This document shows, piece by piece, positions 52,382 through 62,520 of a stretch of 64,000 nt of DNA (within the stretch, counting starts at the first letter, position 1; the number at the start of each line of letters is the position of its first letter). The DNA comes from an uncultured Eggerthellaceae bacterium (GTDB taxonomy: Bacteria; Actinomycetota; Coriobacteriia; Coriobacteriales; Eggerthellaceae). The notes below the pieces were generated by a model. It made no database searches and was not told the DNA's origin. It saw only the letters and a program-made list of their open reading frames with translations. The stretch covers positions 62,001 through 126,000 of the forward strand of contig CAJUSF010000013.1 in the NCBI GenBank assembly GCA_910588945.1, in the 5' to 3' direction. A program made the translations under genes and the position numbers.

Positions 52382-53491
52382 TTACCAATTGCCGAAGACG
52401 AAGCGTTGAATATCTTGATTGAGCATGAATATGAAAAAACATATGAACAGCGCCATCCCGGCCATCGATATATAGCCGAGCGCGCGCGGCGAGATCTGCC
52501 TTCCAGATATCTTCTGGATAATCTCAATAACGAATCGCCCGCCGTCAAGCGGAGGTATCGGGAGTAGATTCATAAGGCCGAGTGAAACCGATATCATCGC
52601 CATAAAGAACAGTGCATAGACAAAACCTTGCGCGAAATAATCCGCCGACATCACCGCAATGCCAACGATGCTCGTCGAGTTCGATACGGTCTCGGCTGCT
52701 GTCTGCGGATTGAACAGCGATATGATCGCCTGAAACGACATCGCTATACAGTTGAATCCGGCCTGTATCGACTGGATGGGAGACACTGCGATATGGCTGA
52801 CCTCGCCGGTCTGGGTGTTTACCACATCCACTCCGATCAGCGAATAGATGATGATGAACGCCACCATGGCAAACAGCAGGTTCATCGCGATCCCCGCAAG
52901 CAATATGATAGATTTCTTCCAGAGAGGTTTACTGCGATATGTCTGGGCGTATTCGCGATCGAAATACGCATCAATATCCTTGATCGGCATGGGAGACCCG
53001 GGCTCTATCGTCTCAAGCTCTCCCATGCATAGCCTTTTTGCAAGCTTTTTCTGTGATCTCTCAGGGGTAAAACCGCATGTCATATAAACGGTCTCCCCCT
53101 CACGCTTGCGATCAACCGTGATGCTTCCCCACTCCACGAGCTCTTCAAGTGCCTGCTCGGCATCCTCTTCATCCACGCGAAGCGTCTGCGATAGAGCCTG
53201 CGCTGTTATCTCGCCGCTATCGTGAACAGCGAGCAAGGCATCTTTGAGATGAGGGCTAACCTCGCCTGTTTCCATACCGCAGACCTTGGCATATCCGCCA
53301 AGAGGGACAGCCGTGAGTCCGAACTTTGTACCCTTGTATCTAAATCCGATGTTCGGTCCGGGAAGTCCCACCATAAGCTCGGTAACGCGCACGCCGAAAG
53401 CCTTGGCCGCAAGAAAATGACCACCCTCATGAATGATCACGAGAAATCCTATAACTATGATCGCGCATGCTATCGTGAACAGAACATCCAT
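52382..53491 (-). CDS. rseP: Site-2 intramembrane metalloprotease (RseP/RasP family) without recognisable PDZ domain
   Basis: An M50 zinc protease that cuts transmembrane substrates such as anti-sigma factors or leftover signal peptides. From the ATG at 53491 (GAGG six bases upstream), HEGGH is at 21-25 in the first membrane helix. The family GGY sheet (AVPLGGYAKVCG) follows, then KPLWKKSIILLAGIAMNLL (about 188-206) and the third-ligand motif PLDGG (314-318). Two points are unusual. About 60 residues (78-140), soluble and with a winged-helix-like pattern, are inserted after GGYAKVCGMETG. Only about 15 residues separate the second helix from the next hydrophobic stretch, where PDZ domains normally lie. 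It is transcribed with ispG. Confidence 0.88.
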   Translation of the reverse strand: MDVLFTIACAIIVIGFLVIIHEGGHFLAAKAFGVRVTELMVGLPGPNIGFRYKGTKFGLTAVPLGGYAKVCGMETGEVSPHLKDALLAVHDSGEITAQALSQTLRVDEEDAEQALEELVEWGSITVDRKREGETVYMTCGFTPERSQKKLAKRLCMGELETIEPGSPMPIKDIDAYFDREYAQTYRSKPLWKKSIILLAGIAMNLLFAMVAFIIIYSLIGVDVVNTQTGEVSHIAVSPIQSIQAGFNCIAMSFQAIISLFNPQTAAETVSNSTSIVGIAVMSADYFAQGFVYALFFMAMISVSLGLMNLLPIPPLDGGRFVIEIIQKISGRQISPRALGYISMAGMALFICFFIFMLNQDIQRFVFGNW

Positions 53492-53886
53492 AGCTACCTC
53501 GAATATCTTTTCCACATACGTTTCAAACACGCTTTTCCAGACGATATCGACCGCATTTTTCGCGCATGTTTGAGACCGAATGACCCATTCTTGTTCTCAT
53601 TGAACTTTAGCAGATGGATCGCTCCTACATGCGATGAATAACATCGGTACACAACTTGCACAACTCCGTGCAAGATTCATGCAAGGTTCATGCAAGTTTC
53701 GTGTTGAAAATGCACAAGATGTCTGCCATATCCGTTGTTCTTATACGCAAGGTCTATTCACCTTCGAATGCGAAAGGGCATCTGATCCATATGTAGCCTA
53801 CCTTGTCTTTCATGCAAACTTTCTGCCAGATGGTTGCACTAGATTGGTTCTGAAGAAAAGCCATTCGATGCGAAAGAGATGATGCC
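53492..53886. other. Divergent intergenic region between rseP and the adhesin gene
   Basis: About 395 bases separate rseP (leftward) from the surface protein gene (rightward), so both promoters should be here. The notable content is a row of three 11-base tandem repeats at 53669-53701. I found no confident promoter hexamers and no convincing small gene. Confidence 0.5.
53669..53701 (+). repeat. Three tandem 11-base repeats (TGCAAG-N5)
   Basis: TGCAAGATTCA, TGCAAGGTTCA and TGCAAGTTTCG follow each other without gaps. Another TTGCACAAC lies just upstream in inverted sense. An 11-base period puts each copy on the same face of DNA, as expected for cooperative protein binding. They lie about 190 bases before the adhesin start codon. 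Confidence 0.7.
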
Positions 53887-56800
53887 ATGCAAGCCTCCAA
53901 CGCGACAGAACCGGACAAGAGAGCATATCGCCGCTCAGATAGGTCGCACGATGCCCACAAAAGAAAACACAATGCGTGCTCGAATATCTCCCGAAGATCG
54001 AAGCCATTTTTGGCAGCATTGATCGTCTTGTCGCTAGCGGCATCCATGGTAGCCATATCCTCATCCTCATCGGCAAGAGCGTATGCATCACAAAGCGTCT
54101 CATATAACTGCGGGCGCACGATCTATTACGGAGATGATGGATGGTTCACCCACTTCATGGACTGCGACGGCGCTTACGCCTATTGTGTTCAGCCGCGCTC
54201 TAAGGTGCCCGCCAATGGCAGCTACCAAAAAGACGCGCTATCCCAAACGAATTCCAGCACGAACAACATCAGAGCGCTTCTTTGGTTCGGATATGGAGGC
54301 CCCGGCTTCGATAGAAACATGTGGCCACAATACTATTCGGATGGCTCCATCATGCACGATGATCTCTACTACGTGCTCACCCATGTCATCTTGACGAATT
54401 ACTACAGCTACGAAGATGCCTCCACATCGCTCAAGGGTCTAAGTCAAAGCGAAAGAAGGTGGCTTAGCGCAAACATCATGCCCTTAGATGATGCATCATT
54501 TGGGTTCGGAGGCGGCAACGACGACACTTTCGCAGGAAGGTGCTTTGCAAGAAGCGCCGAGGTTCCCGAAACCTTTGAATGCTTCTCGATCAATTCAGGC
54601 AAACCCACGCAGACCATTATTAGCTCCACTGCAACAGGCGACGCCAACGTCGTGAAAGTATCTTCTGACCACTCGATAAGCGACTTCAACCCTCTTTATT
54701 CAATGCGTGACATAACCTATGACATATTCGCCGATCCATCCTGTTCTACCCTCAAAGGCAGTGTGGAGCTCGACGCTCAAGGCAATTCGAATACCTTTAC
54801 AGCAAGCAAGGGAACATACTATATGCGCGAGCGCCAAAGCAGCTGCGAAATGACAGGCTATGCCTATGATCCCACCGTATATGAAGTTCGCATCGAAGCC
54901 GGCACGACGACCACTTTGCGCGTGAGCGATCCACCCCAATATGCAAAACCTGAAATCCTAATCTCTAAACTTGATGCCGAGTCCCTCGAACAGCACCCTC
55001 TCGGTGCGGCATCGCTTGAAGGAGCACTGTTCCGCGTGAAGTTCTACGGTGGCAACTTCGACTCAGTAGAGGCCGCTGAGAACTCAGGTGCGCTTCTTCG
55101 ATCATGGCTCATGAGCACAGATGAAAACGGAAACGTCATCTTTGACCTCGATCATATGGTTTCAGGCGATGATCCTTATCTCGACGGATCGGGACAGATG
55201 ATCCTTCCACTTGGAACCGCTCTCATCAAAGAGGAGGCTGCACCGTCGGGCTATCTTTTGAACGACTCAAGCACCTACATCTGCAAGATATCGCCGACAG
55301 GCACAGATACCATCGTTACACCACCTGCACCTTCGCAACACCCGAATCAGGTTAAGCGCGGTGACATCGAATTCGTCAAAGCGAGTGAGGTCGACATGTC
55401 GCGTCTTGCCAACGTCGCTTTTCGTCTGACATCAACTACAACAGGCGAGAGCCATATTCTTGTTACGGACGATAACGGATACTTCAACTCATCTTCCGAT
55501 TGGAATCCTCACACCTACAACACGAATGAAAACGACTCCGCTGAAGAGAATGAGCGACAAAATGACCGCGGAATATGGTTTGGAGGCTATGGCGAAGGCC
55601 AGATGACTGAACCAAATGACGATCTGGGAGCGCTGCCGTATGATACCTATGATCTCGAAGAACTCCGATGTAGAGCCAATGAGAATTGCGAGCTTATTGC
55701 TATCAAGAACATCTCTGTAAAACGCGACGGCGTATGCGTAGATCTCGGAACGATCGATGACCCGATCAAACAAACTCAATACATCTCTTCAAGAGCATAC
55801 GACGGGATCGATCTGGATAAAACCTTTACTAGAAATTCCAACGCCAAGCTCATCGACGCAATCGAGTTCACAAACCTAATCCCCGGTGATACCTACACTC
55901 TCGAAACACGACTCGTATACGGGAGTTCTGGAAACGATGTGTACAGCAACGGCTCGCCTGTCACCGCGAAAAGATCCTTCGTCGCGCAGAGCTCGAATGG
56001 AAAGACCAACGTCGAGGTCTCATTCAGTACGGCTGCGCTCGAATCCGACAGCGTCGTCTTCTTTGAAACGCTATATAAAGACGGCGCTCTGCTCGCCCAA
56101 GACTGCGATCTGACCAATCCTGATCAGACCCTATATCTTGAAGAGCCAAACCTCAAGACATACGCGTTTGATCCCACCGACGACGACAAGACCATTTCAG
56201 CCGACAGAAACTCGATGATAGTCGATCGCGTTTCCTATACGAATCTGGTTGCAAACGAGACATACACGCTTGTCGGGGAGCTCATGGTCTCAACGAAGAA
56301 CGACGACGGAACAATATCAGTCAAAGCCGCTACCGATAGCGACGATTTGCCTATATCGAGCCGCATCGATTTCACAGCACAGGACACAGACGGAAAAGTC
56401 GATATGTCGTTTCAATTCGATGGGATGTTATTCGATGACGGAGTGGATCTGGTTATTTTCGAGAAGCTATATCAGGCAGATGCGCTCATCTGCGAGCACA
56501 GCGATGCAGCCGACGCCGATCAAACCGTTAAGCTAAACCATCCTATGATCGACAGCTTCGCCTTTGATGAACAGAGCAAAACAAAGGAGTGCCCGATCGA
56601 TGCCGTTATCCATATCGAAGACGCGATCACCTATGACGGGCTCATTGTTGGGGATACCTACACACTCATAGGGGTGCTTATAGATCCTAAGACAGGACTT
56701 GCCTACGGATCAGACAACGATGAGGCCTTACTTGGCGATGTGACACCCATAAGTGATGCATACCTTGATCTTCTGCCCGAAGATCTGAGATCCGCACCAT

Positions 56801-57558
56801 TTAAGGCTACGACCGAATTCTGCCCTGAAACATCATCGGGCGCGGTCAGCGTCGGCTTTACGGTCACTGACCCCTCGCTTGCCAGCGATGAGGTCGAAAA
56901 CATCGTCGTCTACGAATATCTCATTCACAACAACGAGATCATTGCAGAGCATGCAGATGCGAGCGATCTCGACCAGATGGTAGCTCTAGCAAACCCAGCC
57001 ATCCATACCGAAGCGCTTGATAAGGCAAGCGAAGGCCATGACATTGCTGCACTAAGTGCAAGAAGCGTTGTAGACACGATATTCTACGAGAACCTCATTG
57101 CCGGCAAAGAATACCTAGTGCGTGGACGCTTGATGGACAAAGCATCAGGAGAGCCGCTCTTTGCAAACGGAAAGCAGATCGACGGTGAAACCTTGTTCAC
57201 ACCAAACTTCACTACCGGCCAAACTGAGGTCCACTTCGAGCTGGACGCGAATGATCTCGACGGAAGAGAATTCGTGGTATTCGAAGAACTTTACAAGGAC
57301 AATGTGCTTGTAGCACAGCATACCGACATGCAAAGCGAACTGCAGACGATCCGGGTCACAAATGTGGAAGGAAGCCCTCTTCCTCAAACTGGAGATATGA
57401 TTACTAGCACCAACGCGCTGATCGTCGCGACCATCTCGATGATGCTCATAGGCCTCATCGCGCATCGGATGAGAAAAAAGCGCGTAGTCGCCATCGCAAA
57501 TATCACATCGCCCGCAAAATCCAAGCACGAGCGCCTGATAGACAGCCTTTATCGATAA
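53887..57558 (+). CDS. Sortase-anchored surface adhesin with CnaB-like and VaFE-type repeats
   Basis: A 1,223-residue cell-wall protein. The signal peptide has a long basic leader (1-40), a hydrophobic core (41-57) and probable cleavage after AYA near 67. Residues about 75-230 resemble a thioester adhesin head: the Cys in AYCVQPRSK (Cys100) is present, but the expected TQxA reads LTHVILTNYY (165-166). Two SpaA/CnaB-like regions follow (about 357-480 with EEAAPSGYLL; about 496-632). Then come four VaFE-type repeats (about 641-755, 757-886, 886-1038, 1039-1160), with VFFETLYKDG, VIFEKLYQAD, VVYEYLIHNN and VVFEELYKDN. LPQTG is at 1165-1169, then a membrane helix, RMRKKR and an extra 25-residue tail. 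No sortase gene is nearby. It interrupts a core operon. Confidence 0.88.
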   Translation: MQASNATEPDKRAYRRSDRSHDAHKRKHNACSNISRRSKPFLAALIVLSLAASMVAISSSSSARAYASQSVSYNCGRTIYYGDDGWFTHFMDCDGAYAYCVQPRSKVPANGSYQKDALSQTNSSTNNIRALLWFGYGGPGFDRNMWPQYYSDGSIMHDDLYYVLTHVILTNYYSYEDASTSLKGLSQSERRWLSANIMPLDDASFGFGGGNDDTFAGRCFARSAEVPETFECFSINSGKPTQTIISSTATGDANVVKVSSDHSISDFNPLYSMRDITYDIFADPSCSTLKGSVELDAQGNSNTFTASKGTYYMRERQSSCEMTGYAYDPTVYEVRIEAGTTTTLRVSDPPQYAKPEILISKLDAESLEQHPLGAASLEGALFRVKFYGGNFDSVEAAENSGALLRSWLMSTDENGNVIFDLDHMVSGDDPYLDGSGQMILPLGTALIKEEAAPSGYLLNDSSTYICKISPTGTDTIVTPPAPSQHPNQVKRGDIEFVKASEVDMSRLANVAFRLTSTTTGESHILVTDDNGYFNSSSDWNPHTYNTNENDSAEENERQNDRGIWFGGYGEGQMTEPNDDLGALPYDTYDLEELRCRANENCELIAIKNISVKRDGVCVDLGTIDDPIKQTQYISSRAYDGIDLDKTFTRNSNAKLIDAIEFTNLIPGDTYTLETRLVYGSSGNDVYSNGSPVTAKRSFVAQSSNGKTNVEVSFSTAALESDSVVFFETLYKDGALLAQDCDLTNPDQTLYLEEPNLKTYAFDPTDDDKTISADRNSMIVDRVSYTNLVANETYTLVGELMVSTKNDDGTISVKAATDSDDLPISSRIDFTAQDTDGKVDMSFQFDGMLFDDGVDLVIFEKLYQADALICEHSDAADADQTVKLNHPMIDSFAFDEQSKTKECPIDAVIHIEDAITYDGLIVGDTYTLIGVLIDPKTGLAYGSDNDEALLGDVTPISDAYLDLLPEDLRSAPFKATTEFCPETSSGAVSVGFTVTDPSLASDEVENIVVYEYLIHNNEIIAEHADASDLDQMVALANPAIHTEALDKASEGHDIAALSARSVVDTIFYENLIAGKEYLVRGRLMDKASGEPLFANGKQIDGETLFTPNFTTGQTEVHFELDANDLDGREFVVFEELYKDNVLVAQHTDMQSELQTIRVTNVEGSPLPQTGDMITSTNALIVATISMMLIGLIAHRMRKKRVVAIANITSPAKSKHERLIDSLYR

Positions 57559-57683
57559 CGCAATTCAGAATGCATACATCATGAGACGAGATGATAGCAA
57601 TGAGCGGCCCCATATACATGGCACATGAAGCGCAATACCTACCTGAAGTGCTCTTTCCAAAGTGCTTGAATCCTACCGCAACA

Positions 57684-58916
57684 CTAGCGGGAATCCACGA
57701 ACGCGCGTGCCGCTTCGCGAGAGAGCCCATCCACCTCAAGCAACTGCTCGAGCGACTCGACATCCTCTCTCGTGTAAGCATCCATCACATGCTCAACGCA
57801 GTTCGCGATATCCAAGAACGAACACTCACCGGCAAGAAACGCCGCTACCGCCACCTCATTGGCTGCATTCATTGCGCATGGCACGGTGCCACCGGCAATA
57901 CCGGCCTCTTTCGCCAAGGCAAGGCATCTAAACGTATCGGTATCTGGTGCCTCAAAGTCAAGCGATCCGAGCGTTCGAAAATCCATCGGACGCACCGGCG
58001 CAGACCATCTATCCGGATAGCTCAACGCAAACTGGATCGGAATACGCATATCGGTTGTGCCAAGATGCGCCTTTACCGATCCATCGCTGAACTCGACCAT
58101 GGAGTGTATGGCACTTTGCGGTTGAACGACTACCTCGATCCTGTCATAGGGCATCGCAAAAAGATGATGCGCCTCGATAACCTCAAGTCCCTTGTTCATA
58201 AGGGTGGAGGAGTCTATCGTGATCTTAGGACCCATATTCCACGTCGGATGCGCAAGAGCAGCCGCTGCATCAATATCGCGAAGCTCATCGAGTTTGCGGC
58301 CTCTGAAAGGACCCCCAGATGCAGTCACCCACAAGCGTTCGACCTCATCCATCCTCTCGCCCAAAAGACACTGAAAGATAGCTCCATGCTCGGAATCTAT
58401 AGGAACAAGACGACCGCTCGGGGCCCAAGTGCAAGTACTTTTATGAGCTGCACCTGCCATATCATCAAGCTTTTCGACAAGAGGCATGATCATATCCCCG
58501 CCAACAACGAGCGACTCCTTATTCGCGAGCGCCAAGCTCATTCCCGACTCGATCGTCTTCAAACTAGCCTCAAGCCCTGCTGCGCCCACAAGGGAATTGA
58601 CGACGACGTCTGCCTCGCTATTCTCGATAAGAGCGCAGATCGCCTCAGGGCCGCAACCGAAATAAGAACCCCTCTTCTCATCACAGAATGCCTCAAGTTC
58701 TCGAAACGAAGGCAGTATGGAGACATCCCTCGACCCGACGACGACATCATGCACGTTAAGCTCTCGCGCTTGCTTGAGAAGATCATCCACTCTTCTTCCT
58801 GCAGCAAGACCTACTATTTCAACACGATCGGGATGTTGTCGGGCTACATCGATCACTTGGCAGCCGATCGAGCCGGTCGACCCCAGCAACAAGACCTTTT
58901 TTGCAGGATTGCTCAT
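57684..58916 (-). CDS. dxr: 1-deoxy-D-xylulose 5-phosphate reductoisomerase
   Basis: Dxr (IspC) makes MEP from DXP with NADPH, the committed step of non-mevalonate isoprenoid synthesis. The 410-residue product has the NADPH loop LLGSTGSIGCQVIDVA, ALANKESLVVGG, PIDSEHGAIFQCL, TASGGPFRG, HPTWNMGPKITIDSSTLMNKG and AMNAANEVAV. A short insert of about 20 residues lies before PIDSEH. AAAGG lies seven bases before the ATG. It ends 125 bases from the convergent adhesin gene. The expected next gene, rseP, resumes on the far side of that gene. Confidence 0.97.
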   Translation of the reverse strand: MSNPAKKVLLLGSTGSIGCQVIDVARQHPDRVEIVGLAAGRRVDDLLKQARELNVHDVVVGSRDVSILPSFRELEAFCDEKRGSYFGCGPEAICALIENSEADVVVNSLVGAAGLEASLKTIESGMSLALANKESLVVGGDMIMPLVEKLDDMAGAAHKSTCTWAPSGRLVPIDSEHGAIFQCLLGERMDEVERLWVTASGGPFRGRKLDELRDIDAAAALAHPTWNMGPKITIDSSTLMNKGLEVIEAHHLFAMPYDRIEVVVQPQSAIHSMVEFSDGSVKAHLGTTDMRIPIQFALSYPDRWSAPVRPMDFRTLGSLDFEAPDTDTFRCLALAKEAGIAGGTVPCAMNAANEVAVAAFLAGECSFLDIANCVEHVMDAYTREDVESLEQLLEVDGLSREAARAFVDSR

Positions 58917-59023
58917 AACAAGACCTTTCAGATCACCTATACAAACAATACGAACCGATCAATCCGGATCAACACGACATATCTTGAAGCAAAGACGAAA
59001 CGGCCAACTATCAAAACACTCGA

Positions 59024-60211
59024 TCAGATGAAACATCCGCCGAATACAAGCAGGATAGCCGAGGTAATCGATGCCAAGAAAAGCGAGTCGCACCTGTCAA
59101 GAAGACCGCCATGACCCGGCATGATGGTTCCAGAATCCTTGAACCCGGAATTCCTCTTTATCCTGCTCTCCGCAAGATCGCCAATAACCTCAGCGATGCC
59201 GCAGATGACGCCAAACAGGATTGCTAACGGAATAGGAATAGCGATCCCCGGAATGAACGACATAGCCAACCAAACGAGCGCTGAGCCGATAAGACCTGCA
59301 ATGAAGCCCTCCCAGCTTTTCTTAGGGCTGGTCCTAGGTGCAAGTTTATGCTTTCCGAACCGACTGCCGACAAAATATGCGAAAGCATCGTTTGCCCATA
59401 CGCTCAAGAACAGCAAGAACAGCACGAGCGATCCCCAAACACCGTCAACGTTCTGCCTGATCAGCACCAAGCCGCAGAGCAAAAGGCCGGTATAAGCGGC
59501 GCCAAAAAAACTGATACCAACATCGGCGATACGTGCTTTCAACCAGAAAACATACCAAACGAGAAGCGCGATAAGCTGAATGACCATAACGAGCACAGCG
59601 CCATTGAGCCCAAGAAAGTAAACCGCTGGAATATACAGAACAGCGCCGGCGATCCCGAGCATCTCATTCGGAAGCTTGGCATCAGAGCGAAGCATATAGT
59701 AGAACTCACCAGCACATATACCTGCGACGATCATAAGATAGAGAACAAAAGTGATATCTCCGCCGAACACGCAACCTATAGTAAGCAAAGTGTAGACGAG
59801 CGCTGTCCTGAAACGCACCTGCAGATCGGAGGGATTCTTAAGTTTGTTCGGTGCCTTGTTCAGAGCCGATTGCTTAAGACTTTTCGTCTTCTGCGCGCGT
59901 CGCTCCCGCTTAGCGGCCTTGATAGCCATTTCCTCAGGAGTGATATCGTAGTTCCACGGAGGACCCTCAGGGATTGACCCTCCGACAAACGTCGCCTCAT
60001 CAACGCCCTCAGATGCATCATCGCCTACCTGCTCGAGATCGACCTCATTAGCAGCATCGACATCAAAGATGTCATCTTTGATGAATCCCTGCTCGTCATA
60101 AGCCTTTCTCGCACGGATCTCCTCGATAACAGCCGCACTTCGAATGCGCAGCCTCTGACGTGCAGCGATCTGCTTCTCGGTAAGAGATTCGTTGGTCTCG
60201 CGCGTCGGCAT
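59024..60211 (-). CDS. cdsA: Phosphatidate cytidylyltransferase (CDP-diacylglycerol synthase) with a charged N-terminal extension
   Basis: CdsA makes CDP-diacylglycerol from phosphatidate and CTP, the precursor of membrane phospholipids. Eight or so hydrophobic segments and the signature ESRIKRNSGFKDSGTIMPGHGGLLDRCDSL (abbreviated SGFKDSGTIMPGHGGLLDR) near the C-terminus identify it. About 130 hydrophilic residues precede the first membrane helix; they are first basic, then acidic, then strongly basic. Usual bacterial enzymes start almost at the first helix. It begins directly after the uppS stop, with GGAGG about ten bases upstream. Confidence 0.95.
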   Translation of the reverse strand: MPTRETNESLTEKQIAARQRLRIRSAAVIEEIRARKAYDEQGFIKDDIFDVDAANEVDLEQVGDDASEGVDEATFVGGSIPEGPPWNYDITPEEMAIKAAKRERRAQKTKSLKQSALNKAPNKLKNPSDLQVRFRTALVYTLLTIGCVFGGDITFVLYLMIVAGICAGEFYYMLRSDAKLPNEMLGIAGAVLYIPAVYFLGLNGAVLVMVIQLIALLVWYVFWLKARIADVGISFFGAAYTGLLLCGLVLIRQNVDGVWGSLVLFLLFLSVWANDAFAYFVGSRFGKHKLAPRTSPKKSWEGFIAGLIGSALVWLAMSFIPGIAIPIPLAILFGVICGIAEVIGDLAESRIKRNSGFKDSGTIMPGHGGLLDRCDSLFLASITSAILLVFGGCFI

Positions 60212-60991
60212 CTACACTACGCCTCCGAATCGCCTGCTTCTGCCCTGATAATCCAGAATGCAACGAAGCAACTCATACCTATCGAAATCCGGCCACAGCA
60301 CATCAGTGCAGACGAATTCCGAGTAAGCGATCTGCCATAACAAAAAGTTAGACACGCGCATCTCACCCGACGTACGGATCAAAAGCTCCGGGTCGGGAAT
60401 TGTGCGCGTATATAGATGTGAAGCGATATCTTCCTCAGTGATGGCGATATCCGACGAGTCCGCATCACCTAGTGAAAACTTTTCTGCGATAAGCTCATCC
60501 ACTGCATGCACGATCTCAGCACGACTGCCGTAATTGACCGCGACAACGAGCGTAAGTCCTGTATTATCCTTCGTCTTGTTCCAAGCCTCGACAAAAGCAT
60601 CGCGCGTCTCAAAGGGAAGTACCGACATGTCCCCGATGGTCATGACGCGGACATTCTCCTCATGAAGCTCATCGACCTCGGCTAGCATCGTCTTGGCGAA
60701 AAGATCCATCAAACCCTCGACCTCATCAGCCGGACGCTTCCAATTCTCTGTTGAAAAGGAATAGATCGTCAGATAGCGCACACCGATATCAGATGCACAA
60801 CGGATCGTTTCCCTAACCGCTTCAATACCCGCCTTGTGCCCCTTGAGCCGATTGAGCATACGCTTTTTCGCCCACCTGCCGTTGCCGTCCATGATGACAG
60901 CCACATGGCGAGGGATGTTGTCTACATCCAGAGCGGAGATATCGATATCAGCGGGAATCTCCGGAAATATTTGATCCAGCGTTTTGTTCAT
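60212..60991 (-). CDS. uppS: Isoprenyl (undecaprenyl) diphosphate synthase
   Basis: UppS adds isopentenyl units in cis to build the lipid carrier for cell-wall synthesis. Motifs seen are HVAVIMDGNGRWAKKR with the catalytic aspartate, GHKAGIEAVRETI, LTIYSFSTENWKRP, the LLIRTSGEMRVSNFLLWQIAYSEF stretch (key part RTSGEMRVSNFLLWQ) and PDFDRYEL. The start is uncertain: ATG at 60991 gives 259 residues, and an ATG at 61066 gives 284; neither has a good ribosome binding site. It lies downstream of frr and abuts cdsA. Confidence 0.95.
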   Translation of the reverse strand: MNKTLDQIFPEIPADIDISALDVDNIPRHVAVIMDGNGRWAKKRMLNRLKGHKAGIEAVRETIRCASDIGVRYLTIYSFSTENWKRPADEVEGLMDLFAKTMLAEVDELHEENVRVMTIGDMSVLPFETRDAFVEAWNKTKDNTGLTLVVAVNYGSRAEIVHAVDELIAEKFSLGDADSSDIAITEEDIASHLYTRTIPDPELLIRTSGEMRVSNFLLWQIAYSEFVCTDVLWPDFDRYELLRCILDYQGRSRRFGGVV

Positions 60992-61084
60992 AAGAATGGG
61001 ACCATAAAAGCCATATGGAGTCGATGAAAGTTCAGGCGAAAAAGCACATCGGTGAACTTTCAGCATACAGCAAGCATTAAGCCC

Positions 61085-61648
61085 CTAAACCTCCATCAAG
61101 TCCTCTTCCTTCTTCTTGAGAAGCTTGTCGACCTCACCGATATACTTATCGGTGAGTTTCTGGACGGCATCCTCGGCGCGGCGCGCCTCATCCTCAGGAA
61201 GGCTGTCATTTTTCTGCGCCTTTTCCACAGCGCCGTTTGCATCGCGCCTTGCGTTACGGATAGCCACGCGCGCTTCCTCCGAATATGTACGGCACTGCTT
61301 GGCAAGCTCACGCCTGCGCTCCTCGGTAAGCGCCGGGAACGGAAGTCGGATCACAGAACCATCGTTGTTCGGCGTGACCCCAAGATCGCTTTGCTGAAGC
61401 GCCTGCTCGATAGCTTTGAGCGACGACTTGTCCCAAGGCTCGATAACGAGAAGATGCGCATCAGGTGCCTTGATGGCAGCCATCTGATTGATCGGGGTAG
61501 GTGCTCCATAATAGTCAACGCTGATCCTATCGAGAACCATCGCATTCGCCCTTCCGGTACGAACGCTCGCAAAATTATCCCCCAGCGAAGCTATGGTCTT
61601 TTCCATGCGCTCTTCGCAATCCATCAAGATCTCATCTACATCAGCCAT
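61085..61648 (-). CDS. frr: Ribosome recycling factor
   Basis: Frr splits post-termination ribosomes together with EF-G. The 187-residue protein has SVRTGRANAMVLDRI, VDYYGAPTPINQMA, the middle DKSSLKAIEQALQQSDLGVTPNNDG (here TPNNDGSVIRLPFPALTEER), and the long helical C-terminus LTDKYIGEVDKLLKKKEEDL. The ATG at 61648 has GAAGGG seven bases upstream. It sits between pyrH and uppS, the standard order. Confidence 0.97.
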   Translation of the reverse strand: MADVDEILMDCEERMEKTIASLGDNFASVRTGRANAMVLDRISVDYYGAPTPINQMAAIKAPDAHLLVIEPWDKSSLKAIEQALQQSDLGVTPNNDGSVIRLPFPALTEERRRELAKQCRTYSEEARVAIRNARRDANGAVEKAQKNDSLPEDEARRAEDAVQKLTDKYIGEVDKLLKKKEEDLMEV

Positions 61649-61701
61649 CGTGATTCCCTTCCATAATGCTTTCAATCAAAGATCGGTCATTGCCGATCTG
61701 T

Positions 61702-62496
<795 letters not shown>

Positions 62497-62520
62497 TCAT
62501 CTTAACCCGAACGCCGGCAC

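Noticed and set aside
53634..53882. 82-codon open frame just upstream of the adhesin gene
   Set aside because: It covers the tandem repeats and ends only four bases before the adhesin start. It has no family resemblance and no ribosome binding site.
57591..59114. A 507-codon open frame on the plus strand
   Set aside because: It lies antisense to dxr and the end of cdsA, both with clear catalytic motifs. Its translation is rich in Arg, His and Ile with no recognisable domain. It is a by-product of codon use on the other strand.
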